A DNA stretch of 64,000 bases from NCBI RefSeq assembly GCF_023243115.1, contig NZ_CP085081.1, positions 3,617,001 through 3,681,000 on the forward strand. The letters are read 5' to 3'. Under the pieces are notes generated by a model. It had not been told where the DNA came from, made no database searches, and worked only from the letters and a program-made list of their open reading frames with translations. Each line of letters opens with the position of its first letter. The stretch's first letter is position 1. Positions 57,138-64,000 of this stretch are shown piece by piece. This DNA is from Sediminicoccus sp. KRV36 (lineage in GTDB: Bacteria; Pseudomonadota; Alphaproteobacteria; Acetobacterales; Acetobacteraceae). The translations under genes were made by a program, and so were the position numbers.

Positions 57138-59606
57138 ATGCCCCGCAGCGGGCCGCCGGCCAAGGGGCACAAGGCACGCAAATCCAACGCGAAGCGGCGT
57201 GAGGGGGAGCCCAGCCCCCCGCCGCAAAAATCCGGCCGGGCCAAGGTCAAGACGGCGCCCAAGGGGGCACCCATGCCCAGCAAGGCCGACCTCAAGCTGT
57301 TCCTGATCAGCATGGGCGGCCGCGTCGGCAAGAGTGAGATCGCCCGGCATTTCGGCCTGCACACCGAGCAGCGGCCCGCTTTGCGCCAGCTGCTCTCCGA
57401 GATGAAATTCGAGGGCAGCGCCATGCCCGTGGGCAAGCGGACCTTCGCGGGCGAGGCCGCGGGCGCGCCTGTGCCGGTGGCCGCCCCACCCGCCAATGTG
57501 ATCCCCGGCGCGCGGTTCAAGCCTGCCGCCCCGGCGCGCGCCTTCACCAGGACAGATCGCGGCACGCCGCCCGACCGCAACGGCCCCCCCGCCCGCGGGC
57601 GCATCCCCAGGCCGCCGGAGGAAGCGCCAGCCGAACCCCGCGCAGCCGCACCCACCCGACTGCCCGAAACCGCCGTGGTGGAAATCTTCGGCACCGACCC
57701 CGATGGCGACCCCATCGCCCGCCCCGTCGCCTGGGAGGGCGAAGGCCGGCCCGTCATCTACATGCACCCCGAACGGCGCGGCCAGACCGCGCTGGCCGCC
57801 GGTGAGCGCGTCCTGGCCAAGCTGCGCCACATCACCGGCGAGAAATTTGAGGGCCGCACCCTGAAGCGCCTCGGCGCCGTGGAAGACCGCCGCCGCATCC
57901 TGGGCGTCTTCCAGGATGGCCGCATCATCCCGACCGACCGGCGCCAAAAGGCCGAATGGACGGTCCCCCCCGGCGAGGCGGGCGGCGCCCATGGCGGCGA
58001 GATCGTGCTGGCCGAAGCCCTGCCCTCCACCGGCTTCGGCCTGCGCCCTGCGCGCATCGTGGAGCGCCTGGGCCGGCTGGGCGAACCGCGCTCGGTTTCG
58101 CTGATCTGCATCCACGCCCATGGCATTCCGGAGCTGTTTACCGCCGAAGCCGAGGACCAGGCCGAGCGCGCCGAAGCCACGCCACTCGGCAAGCGGACGG
58201 ATTTGCGCGCCACGCCGCTGATCACGATTGACGGCGAAGATGCGCGGGATTTCGACGATGCGGTTTACGCCGAACCCGATGGTGATGGCTGGAAGATCAC
58301 CGTCGCCATCGCGGATGTGGCGCATTACGTGACGCCCAATTCGGCGCTGGACCGGGATGCCTGGGCCCGCGGCAATTCGGTCTATTTCCCCGACCGCGTC
58401 GTGCCCATGCTGCCCGAGGCGCTGTCCAATGGCTGGTGCAGCCTGAAGCCCCTGGAGGAGCGCGGCTGCCTGTTCGTCGAGATGCATTTCGACGCCAGCG
58501 GCACCAAGACGCACCACAAATTCGGCCGCGGCCTCATGCGCAGCTTCGCGCGCACCACCTATGAGCAGATCCAGGCCCTGCTCGATGCGGGCGAGGAATT
58601 GGCGGGCGTCCCCGAAGGCCACATCACCCGCCTCTACGCCGCCTTCCGCGCCCTGCTGAGCGCGCGCGAGCGGCGCGGCACGCTGGACCTCGACCTGCCT
58701 GAGCGCCGCGTCATGCTGGATGCCGAGGGCAATGTCACCGCCGTCATTCCCCGCCCGCGCCTGGACAGCCATCGCCTCATCGAGGAGTTCATGGTCGCCG
58801 CCAATGTCTGCGCGGCGGAGGAGCTGGAGCGGCTCGGCCAGCCTTGCATGTACCGCATCCATGCGCCGCCCTCGGAGGAGAAATACAACTCCCTGAAGGA
58901 GTTCCTCGGCACGCTCGGGCTTTCGCTGAACCCCGTGGGCCAGCTTCAGCCGCGCGACTTCCAGACCCTGCTCGATAAGGTGAAGGACACGCCCGAAGCG
59001 CGGATGGTGAATGAGACGGTGCTGCGCAGCCAATCCCAGGCGGCCTATGAGCCCGACAATATCGGCCATTTCGGCCTGGCGCTGCCGCGCTACGCTCATT
59101 TCACCTCGCCCATTCGCCGCTATGCCGACCTGCTGGTGCATCGGGCGCTGATCCGCGGGCTGAAGCTCGGCAAGGATGGGCTCTCCGAGCCGGAAACCGC
59201 CCGCTTCCCCGAAACCGGCGAGCACATCACCGCCACCGAGCGCCGCGCCGCCGCCGCCGAGCGGGATGCGGTGGACCGCTACCTCGCCGCCTATCTGGCG
59301 GATCGCGTGGGCGCCACCTTCGCCGCCCGAGTCTCGGGCATCCATGCCTTTGGCGTCTTCGTCACCCTGACCGAGACGGGCGCCTCGGGCTTCGTGCCGA
59401 TGAAGGCGCTGCCGCAGGATCACTGGATCGTCTCGGAGGACAAGCGCAGCGTGGTGGGCCGCCAATCGCGCCAGGTGATCCGCCTGGCCGATGAGGTGGA
59501 AGCCCGGCTGCGCGAGGCCAATGCCCAGACCGGCAGCCTGGTCTTCGAACTGCTGATGGGCGGCGCGCCGGCCCGCATGCGCGGCACGCGCAAACGAAAG
59601 GGTTGA
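57138..59606 (+). CDS. rnr: Ribonuclease R
   Basis: An 822-residue 3'-5' exoribonuclease that degrades structured RNA. A basic N-terminal extension (about 1-45) precedes a winged-helix region ([24 protein letters not shown]). The cold-shock domains surround about 160-340. The RNB core has [15 protein letters not shown] with the Mg-binding Asp set, and [20 protein letters not shown]-terminal S1 domain ([19 protein letters not shown]) follows. The length between residues 100 and 165 is expanded by a Pro/Arg-rich linker. The start is ATG 57138; a Met at residue 46 is an alternative. Confidence 0.95.
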   Translation: MPRSGPPAKGHKARKSNAKRREGEPSPPPQKSGRAKVKTAPKGAPMPSKADLKLFLISMGGRVGKSEIARHFGLHTEQRPALRQLLSEMKFEGSAMPVGKRTFAGEAAGAPVPVAAPPANVIPGARFKPAAPARAFTRTDRGTPPDRNGPPARGRIPRPPEEAPAEPRAAAPTRLPETAVVEIFGTDPDGDPIARPVAWEGEGRPVIYMHPERRGQTALAAGERVLAKLRHITGEKFEGRTLKRLGAVEDRRRILGVFQDGRIIPTDRRQKAEWTVPPGEAGGAHGGEIVLAEALPSTGFGLRPARIVERLGRLGEPRSVSLICIHAHGIPELFTAEAEDQAERAEATPLGKRTDLRATPLITIDGEDARDFDDAVYAEPDGDGWKITVAIADVAHYVTPNSALDRDAWARGNSVYFPDRVVPMLPEALSNGWCSLKPLEERGCLFVEMHFDASGTKTHHKFGRGLMRSFARTTYEQIQALLDAGEELAGVPEGHITRLYAAFRALLSARERRGTLDLDLPERRVMLDAEGNVTAVIPRPRLDSHRLIEEFMVAANVCAAEELERLGQPCMYRIHAPPSEEKYNSLKEFLGTLGLSLNPVGQLQPRDFQTLLDKVKDTPEARMVNETVLRSQSQAAYEPDNIGHFGLALPRYAHFTSPIRRYADLLVHRALIRGLKLGKDGLSEPETARFPETGEHITATERRAAAAERDAVDRYLAAYLADRVGATFAARVSGIHAFGVFVTLTETGASGFVPMKALPQDHWIVSEDKRSVVGRQSRQVIRLADEVEARLREANAQTGSLVFELLMGGAPARMRGTRKRKG

Positions 59607-59630
59607 CGTCCTGGGCGGGGGCGGTAGAAC
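59603..59630 (+). promoter_or_regulatory. Candidate rpmG promoter overlapping the rnr stop
   Basis: TTGACG (59603-59608) spans the rnr stop codon. A 16-nt spacer and TAGAAC (59625-59630) follow. Transcription would start about 70 nt before rpmG. Confidence 0.5.
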
Positions 59631-59709
59631 CCCCTCTCCCTTGCAGCACCGGTCCCCGGTCCGGCTGCCTCATGCCCAGCACCACGTAGAACAGAGCAAA
59701 GACAAGACC

Positions 59710-59877
59710 ATGGCCAAGGCCAACACGATCCTCATCAAGCTGATCAGCAGCGCCGATACGGGCCACTTCTACGTCACCAAGAAGAACACCCGCACGGCGA
59801 CCGGCAAGCTCGAACTCAAGAAGTACGATCCGAAGGTGCGCAAGCACGTCGTGTATCGCGAAGGCAAGATCAAGTAG
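59710..59877 (+). CDS. rpmG: 50S ribosomal protein L33
   Basis: A 55-residue ribosomal protein: [41 protein letters not shown] and [13 protein letters not shown]. It has no zinc-binding cysteines, so it is the zinc-independent (C-minus) form. ATG 59710 is the start. A strong terminator follows; the pleD gene beyond it is convergent. Confidence 0.97.
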   Translation: MAKANTILIKLISSADTGHFYVTKKNTRTATGKLELKKYDPKVRKHVVYREGKIK

Positions 59878-59916
59878 GCATCGGGCGCGGGCCTCAGGGC
59901 CTGCCGCTGTGACATG

Positions 59917-59950
59917 AAAAAGGCGGCTGCCCCGGGGCAGCCGCCTTTTT
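59917..59950. terminator. Bidirectional intrinsic terminator, rpmG / pleD
   Basis: A perfect 12-bp stem AAGGCGGCTGCC/GGCAGCCGCCTT with a CCGG loop is flanked by A-runs on the left and T-runs on the right, so it works for both convergent genes. Confidence 0.9.
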
Positions 59951-59969
59951 CGTCGTGATCACGCGCCGG

Positions 59970-61337
59970 TCAGTGCGCTGATTTGTCCAGCTCAGGATCC
60001 GCCAGATAGGCGCGGTTGCGGCCGTCACGCTTGGCCCGGTACAGCGCCTCATCGGCCGAGCCGATGAGTTGTTCCGCCGGGACGCCAGGTCCGCCCACGG
60101 CGACGCCAATACTGATGGTGATGGGCACCACCAATTCGCCCACCCGCACCGGCTCCGCCGCGATGGCCTCCCGCAGGCGGTCCGCCACGATCAGCGCATA
60201 GGCGCTGGGCGCGCCGGTCAGCACGGCCAGGAATTCCTCCCCGCCATATCGCGCCACGACGTCGGCGGCACGCAGCTGGATGCGCAGGCGCTCGGCCACA
60301 TCGCGCAGGGCGGCATCGCCGATATTGTGGCCATGCGTGTCGTTGATGGATTTGAACTTATCAATATCCACCAGCAGAACAGCCGCTTCCTCGGTCCGCA
60401 GCAGCCCATCGAGGTGCCGGCGCACATAGCGGCGGTTGCGCAGGCCCGTCAGCTGGTCCGTGACGGCCATTTCCAGCGAGCGGTCCAGCTCGGCCCGCAG
60501 GCGTTCCTGATAGCGCTTGCGGCGGATCTGGTTGCGGGCGCGGGCGCGCAGCTCATTGGGGTCGAGCGGGCGGAAGGCGTGATCATTGGCGCCGAGGTCG
60601 AAGCCACGCAGCACCTGGGTCTTTTGCGCCGTATCGGCCAACAGCAGCAGCGGCAGGTCCCGCGTGTTGTTCTGGGCGCGCAGGCGGGAGGCCAGGCGCA
60701 GCACCTCCGTCGCATCGGGCGGCAGCGCCAGCAGGGCCAGGTCGAAATCGCCCTTGCCGAGCAGCTTCTGCGCTTCCTCGATGGAAGCGACGGCGGTGAG
60801 CTTCAGGCCATCGGCCTCCAGCGCGGCACGGACCACGGCCACTTCGTCGGGGTTGTCGGCCATCACCAGGGCTCGCGCCCCAGCGACCGAGACCAGCGGC
60901 TCGGGCGCGCTTTCCAGGCCCAGATCGCGGGCCGTCTCGGCGCGCAGGCGCCAGGCATCCTGCACCTGCTTCACGCGCAGCAGGGCGCGCAGGCGGGCAA
61001 ACAGTGTCGCGTCATCCACCGGCTTCGAGAGAAAGTCATCGGCGCCGACTTCCAGGCCGCGGACTCGCTCCGTGCTGTCGGTCAGGGCCGTCACCATGAC
61101 CACGGGGATGTGCTGGGTGCGTGCATCGGCCTTGAGCGCCGTGCACACTTGATAGCCATCCATGCCCGGCATCATGACATCCAGAAGAATGACATCGGGC
61201 ATTTGTGTGAAAGCTATCGTCAGCGCCTCCTGGCCGCTGGAGGCGAGCAGGACTTCGTAATACTCGGCCTGAAGCTTGGCTTCGAGGAGGCGGAGATTGG
61301 CCGCGATGTCATCCACCGCGAGGATGCGGGCGGTCAT
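59970..61337 (-). CDS. pleD: PleD-type response regulator, REC-REC-GGDEF diguanylate cyclase
   Basis: A 455-residue regulator making cyclic di-GMP. REC1 (about 1-120) has the phosphorylation Asp in VILLDVMMPGMDGY and Lys in FLSKPVDD. REC2 (about 150-275) lacks the acceptor Asp (DLALLALPPDA), as an adaptor domain. The GGDEF domain (about 290-450) has RYGGEEFLAVL, with an I-site RxxD five residues upstream (LRAADVVARYGGEEF), so product inhibition is expected. In Caulobacter it controls polar development. divK is not adjacent. The start is ATG 61337, 50 nt from a divergent methyltransferase gene. Confidence 0.93.
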   Translation of the reverse strand: MTARILAVDDIAANLRLLEAKLQAEYYEVLLASSGQEALTIAFTQMPDVILLDVMMPGMDGYQVCTALKADARTQHIPVVMVTALTDSTERVRGLEVGADDFLSKPVDDATLFARLRALLRVKQVQDAWRLRAETARDLGLESAPEPLVSVAGARALVMADNPDEVAVVRAALEADGLKLTAVASIEEAQKLLGKGDFDLALLALPPDATEVLRLASRLRAQNNTRDLPLLLLADTAQKTQVLRGFDLGANDHAFRPLDPNELRARARNQIRRKRYQERLRAELDRSLEMAVTDQLTGLRNRRYVRRHLDGLLRTEEAAVLLVDIDKFKSINDTHGHNIGDAALRDVAERLRIQLRAADVVARYGGEEFLAVLTGAPSAYALIVADRLREAIAAEPVRVGELVVPITISIGVAVGGPGVPAEQLIGSADEALYRAKRDGRNRAYLADPELDKSAH

Positions 61338-61387
61338 CGGCTGGAATTTCCCCTCAGGTCAGGCACGCAAGGCAACAGGAGCGTGAT

Positions 61388-61984
61388 GTGTCCGAAATGA
61401 CCCTCGACCGGCCCGAACCGGCCGCCAATAAGAGCCTCTTTTTCCGCCGCTGGCTGCGCAATCCGCTGCAGATGGGCTCGATCATCCCCTCCTCGCCGGC
61501 GCTGTGCCGCAGGATCGCGGCGGCCGTGGAGCGCGGCCCGGATGAATACGTGCTGGAACTCGGCGCCGGCACCGGCGTCATCTCGGCCGCGCTGCTGGCC
61601 GCCGGCGTGCCCGCGCAGAAGCTGATCGTCGTCGAGATCGTGCCCGAGATGGCCGAATTCCTGCGCACCGCACTGCCCGGCGTGAATGTGATCTGCGGCG
61701 ATGCCTTTGATCTCCGGAACACCCTGCCCGCCCATCTGCACGGGCAGATCGGCACGGCCATCTGCGGCATTCCGCTGGTGCTGCTGCCGCTGGAGCGGCA
61801 GAAGGCCTTTCGCGACGCGGTGGAGAGCGTGGCGCCCGGGCGTGGCTTCCTGCTCTATAGCTACTGCGCCACCTCGCCCCTGCCTTACGGCAAGCTCGGC
61901 ATGGCGGCGCGCCGCATGGCCTTCACGCTGGCGAATTTCCCGCCGGCGAGCGTGTGGCGCTACCGCCCCAGCCCCGCCCGATGA
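61388..61984 (+). CDS. PmtA-like phospholipid N-methyltransferase / SAM methyltransferase
   Basis: A 198-residue class I methyltransferase. The N-terminal FFRRWLRNPLQMGSIIPSSPALCRRIAAAV is typical of phosphatidylethanolamine N-methyltransferases of the PmtA group, which make phosphatidylcholine precursors. The SAM loop is VLELGAGTGVISAALL, then VVEIVPEMAEFL and GDAFDL. It lacks membrane segments, as PmtA does. The start is GTG 61388 or ATG 61397. The related KsgA-like rRNA methyltransferases cannot be fully ruled out. Confidence 0.8.
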   Translation: MSEMTLDRPEPAANKSLFFRRWLRNPLQMGSIIPSSPALCRRIAAAVERGPDEYVLELGAGTGVISAALLAAGVPAQKLIVVEIVPEMAEFLRTALPGVNVICGDAFDLRNTLPAHLHGQIGTAICGIPLVLLPLERQKAFRDAVESVAPGRGFLLYSYCATSPLPYGKLGMAARRMAFTLANFPPASVWRYRPSPAR

Positions 61985-62107
61985 TTCCCCCGGTTGCATC
62001 ATTCCTGACATGCAACTTGAATTAGCATGACCTGACCGCGCCGAGGAGGGGCCCTCCCCGATCGGCGCGATCGGTGCTTTCGATGCCGCCACGCCCGGCC
62101 ACCCATG

Positions 62108-62746
62108 TCAGCCGCTGGTGAGCGTATGTTCGGCCCCGTCCGGGCCGCGCAGGTGCGCGATCAGCCGCGCATGCGGCCCACGCTTGACGCGAAGTGCGGC
62201 CCCCAGGCCGCGCTCCTCCAGCGCGCTGCGCAACGCATCCGCCTCGGGGTGCTCGGCTTCCAGCGCGCCCAGGCGGAAATGACTGTCATGCAGGTGGCGG
62301 CCGGCGCGTTCGCCCTTCCATTCGATCATCGGCGGAATCAGGTTGTCCATGTCCTGCCGCTGCGGGGGCACGGCGAAACGCCAGGCGAGGTCCCCGCGCT
62401 TCATCTCCCGCACCGTGCCGCCGCGTGGCCCCAGCCGGGCCATCACCGCATCCATGGAGGGTGTGCGCGCGACCCAGCTCAGCAGGCGCGGCTCCGCCTC
62501 CAGCATCGTGCGCGTCGCGGGGTCATCGAGGTCGAAGAGGCGCGGATGCGCGGGCTCGGGCTGGTCGGGATCGGGGGCGATGATCTCGAGGTAGCAATCG
62601 GGCCCCAGGCCGAGCAGCAGGTTATGCGTGCCCGCCCCCTCATGCTTGCCGCCCGGCTGCGGCGCAACACCCAGCAGGCGCGTGATGAAGGCGGCACCCT
62701 CCTCCAGCGTGCGGGCGCCAAGAACGATGTGATCAATGTCAGCCAT
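62108..62746 (-). CDS. VOC-family glyoxalase-like domain protein
   Basis: A 212-residue protein. DIDHIVLGARTLEEGAAFITRLLGV starts the first VOC module, with GTHNLLLGLGPDCYLEIIAPDPDQP next. The second half (WRFAVPPQRQDMDNLIPPMIEW) fits the glyoxalase_3-like family. Activity unknown. It stands alone, with about 120 nt empty on its left and 58 nt to the GST gene on its right. Confidence 0.85.
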   Translation of the reverse strand: MADIDHIVLGARTLEEGAAFITRLLGVAPQPGGKHEGAGTHNLLLGLGPDCYLEIIAPDPDQPEPAHPRLFDLDDPATRTMLEAEPRLLSWVARTPSMDAVMARLGPRGGTVREMKRGDLAWRFAVPPQRQDMDNLIPPMIEWKGERAGRHLHDSHFRLGALEAEHPEADALRSALEERGLGAALRVKRGPHARLIAHLRGPDGAEHTLTSG

Positions 62747-62804
62747 GTGTCAGCGTCCAATCAGATGGGGCGGGCAGTAAGGGGCGGGCGGGACAGGCCA
62801 TGGG

Positions 62805-63512
62805 TCACCTGGCCTGGAACTGGGTGGCACCGAACATGTTCTCGCGTTCCTCCTCGGTCATGAAACCCGGCCGCTGTTGCGCGGCGAGGACCGCGACACC
62901 CCGCTGAACAGCGGGGCGGGCGGCGATGGCATCATGCCACCGTTGCACATGCGGGAAATGCGCGAGATCAATGTGGCGCCGTGCGGGGTCCCGCACCCAG
63001 GGAAAAGTCGCGATATCGGCGATGGTGTAATCGGCGCCCCCCAGATAGGCGCTTTCGGCCAGACGCTTGTCGAGCACGCGATGCAGGCGCTGCACCTCGC
63101 GGCCATATCGCGCGATGGCGGGTTCGATCTTCTGCGCCTCATACAGCGCGAAATGGCTGTACTGGCCGAACATCGGCCCGACGCCACCCATCTGGAACAT
63201 CAGCCATTGCAGGCAGATGTGCCGCGCCGCACCCGAGGCGGGCAGCAGCGGACTGCCCGTCTTCTCGCAGAGATAGATCATGATGGCCGCACTCTCGAAC
63301 AGCACGAGTGGGCTTCCATCCGGACCGTCCGGATCTTCGATCGCGGGGATGCGGTGATTGGGCGTGATGGCCAGGAATTCCGGCCGGAACTGCGCGCCCT
63401 GGCGGATATCCACCGGCACCACCTCGTAAGGCAGGCCGATCTCCTCCAGCAGGATATGCACCTTGTGCCCGTTGGGCGTGGGCCAGGTGTGCAGGCGAAG
63501 GGGGGCGGGCAT
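62805..63512 (-). CDS. Glutathione S-transferase, YfcG/YghU-like
   Basis: A 235-residue GST. LRLHTWPTPNGHKVHILLEEIGLPYEVVPVDI, NHRIPAIEDPDGPDG and LFESAAIMIYLCEKTG form the glutathione-binding domain. LQWLMFQMGGVGPMFGQYSHF and DYTIADIATFPWVRD form the helical domain. It is clearly related to the GST at 44365 and has a longer C-terminus. ATG 63512 is the start, with the frame open upstream without similarity. Confidence 0.88.
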   Translation of the reverse strand: MPAPLRLHTWPTPNGHKVHILLEEIGLPYEVVPVDIRQGAQFRPEFLAITPNHRIPAIEDPDGPDGSPLVLFESAAIMIYLCEKTGSPLLPASGAARHICLQWLMFQMGGVGPMFGQYSHFALYEAQKIEPAIARYGREVQRLHRVLDKRLAESAYLGGADYTIADIATFPWVRDPARRHIDLAHFPHVQRWHDAIAARPAVQRGVAVLAAQQRPGFMTEEERENMFGATQFQAR

Positions 63513-63598
63513 GGGGCCTCCTCGGTTCCGAAGGGAACGATGGAGACAACGCAGGGCAACGTCCAGCGGCGGCATGCGCCACCGCTGGATCTCAACCA

Positions 63599-64000
63599 TC
63601 AGCCGAAGGCGCGTTCCACCAGGGGGCCGGGCGGCGGGGCCACGGCCACCTCGCGGATGATCTTGCGGCGCACCGCCTGCTCGAAGCTCTCGAAGCCATC
63701 GGCCACCATCAGGAAGGCGCCAGGCCCGCCGATCACCCGCTCCCGGTAATATTCATCGAGCGGCTGCATGGCCCCCAGCCCCGGCGGGGGCGGCGTGCGG
63801 TCCAGCACGGCGAGGCCGTTCAGCACGATGCCCTGGTTCAGCGCATCCTCACGCGCCGCACCCACTTCCCGGCCCGAATTGTTGATGCCATCGCCCGAGA
63901 TATCCACGACGCGGCGCGTGCCTTCAAAGCCCTGGCCAAAGAGGCGGGCCGCGAAATCCATGGCACCCGAGATGGAGGTGTAGAGATGCGTGCGCCTGGG
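63599..64000 (-). CDS. DUF1194 (VWA-like) protein, 5' end off the window
   Basis: Only the last 133 codons lie in the window. The readable part has VVDISGDGINNSGREVGAAREDALNQGIVLNGLAVLD, then YYRERVIGGPGAFLMVADGFESFEQAVRRKIIREVA, the C-terminal half of DUF1194 proteins, which resemble von Willebrand A domains and are usually exported. The frame continues past 64000 without a break. Function unknown. Confidence 0.85.
   Translation of the reverse strand, partial: PRRTHLYTSISGAMDFAARLFGQGFEGTRRVVDISGDGINNSGREVGAAREDALNQGIVLNGLAVLDRTPPPPGLGAMQPLDEYYRERVIGGPGAFLMVADGFESFEQAVRRKIIREVAVAPPPGPLVERAFG

Noticed and set aside
53792-57757. A 1321-codon open frame on the minus strand
   Set aside because: It is antisense to dprA, topA and the start of rnr. 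Its translation is low-complexity, Gly/Arg/Leu-rich and has no domain. High GC keeps antisense frames open.
57009-59465. An 818-codon minus-strand frame
   Set aside because: It is antisense to rnr, which has full-length motif support; the translation is rich in Gly/Ala/His/Gln without recognisable domains.
60550-60900. Loss of the acceptor Asp in PleD REC2 as a sign of a broken gene
   Set aside because: The second receiver domain of PleD is an adaptor, and the cyclase and inhibition motifs are intact.

Overview
The window is high-GC, gene-dense chromosomal DNA. It looks like an alphaproteobacterium of the Acetobacteraceae, most likely near Roseomonas/Roseococcus. The evidence is the gene order rpoZ-rsh-acpS-lepB-rnc-era-recO-parC, the block rpsB-tsf-pyrH-frr-uppS-cdsA-dxr-rseP-bamA-skp-lpxD-fabZ-lpxA-lpxI, a pleD-rpmG pair, several Bug-type solute receptors without their permeases, and frequent GTG/TTG starts with 1-4 nt stop/start overlaps. 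The family placement is inference; no rRNA is present.

Layout. 1-5.5 kb: a truncated Pat-like acyl-CoA synthetase (NDP-forming), two paralogous Bug receptors flanking a ureohydrolase, and the Bpt aminoacyl-transferase. 5.5-14.7 kb: a minus-strand housekeeping run read from rpoZ to parC, with a small secreted protein beyond it. 14.8-21.1 kb: the accessory part, with visibly lower GC. It holds a fused double sulfotransferase, a very large two-catalytic-domain glycosyltransferase, and an N-terminally deleted tyrosine recombinase beside a tRNA-Arg(CCG). 21.1-25.9 kb: a carboxymuconolactone decarboxylase-like protein, a formylglycine sulfatase/phosphonate monoesterase, a gamma-glutamyltransferase and PhnN. 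26-40.1 kb: the translation, isoprenoid, envelope and lipid A supercluster, ending in a glyoxalase. 40.2-45.7 kb: small metabolic genes (dienelactone hydrolase, DUF3047, RutF-like flavin reductase, a third Bug receptor, a cupin-like protein, tRNA-Ser, a GST, a TM2 protein). 45.8-49.5 kb: gatC-gatA-(unknown)-gatB on the minus strand. 49.5-59.9 kb: ruvX-pyrB-GNAT-pyrC-plsY-dprA-topA-rnr-rpmG. 59.9-64 kb: pleD, a PmtA-like methyltransferase, a VOC protein, a second GST and the end of a DUF1194 gene.

How the genes work together. The 26-40 kb cluster makes elongation components, recycles ribosomes, supplies undecaprenyl diphosphate, CDP-diacylglycerol and MEP-pathway isoprenoids, assembles outer-membrane proteins and starts lipid A synthesis. 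The rpoZ-parC run links transcription, the stringent response, CoA-dependent carrier activation, secretion, RNA processing, ribosome assembly and repair. The 49.5-59.9 kb run joins pyrimidine synthesis to phospholipid synthesis, DNA processing and RNA decay.

Main points for a second look: the sulfotransferase/glycosyltransferase module next to a decayed integrase; two four-codon micro-ORFs forming a stop/start relay into cdsA; nested long inverted repeats at three convergent gene junctions; a dihydroorotase lacking its metal-binding HxH pair; a Pat-like enzyme lacking the phosphohistidine motif; and an inverted repeat directly upstream of a RutF-like gene.
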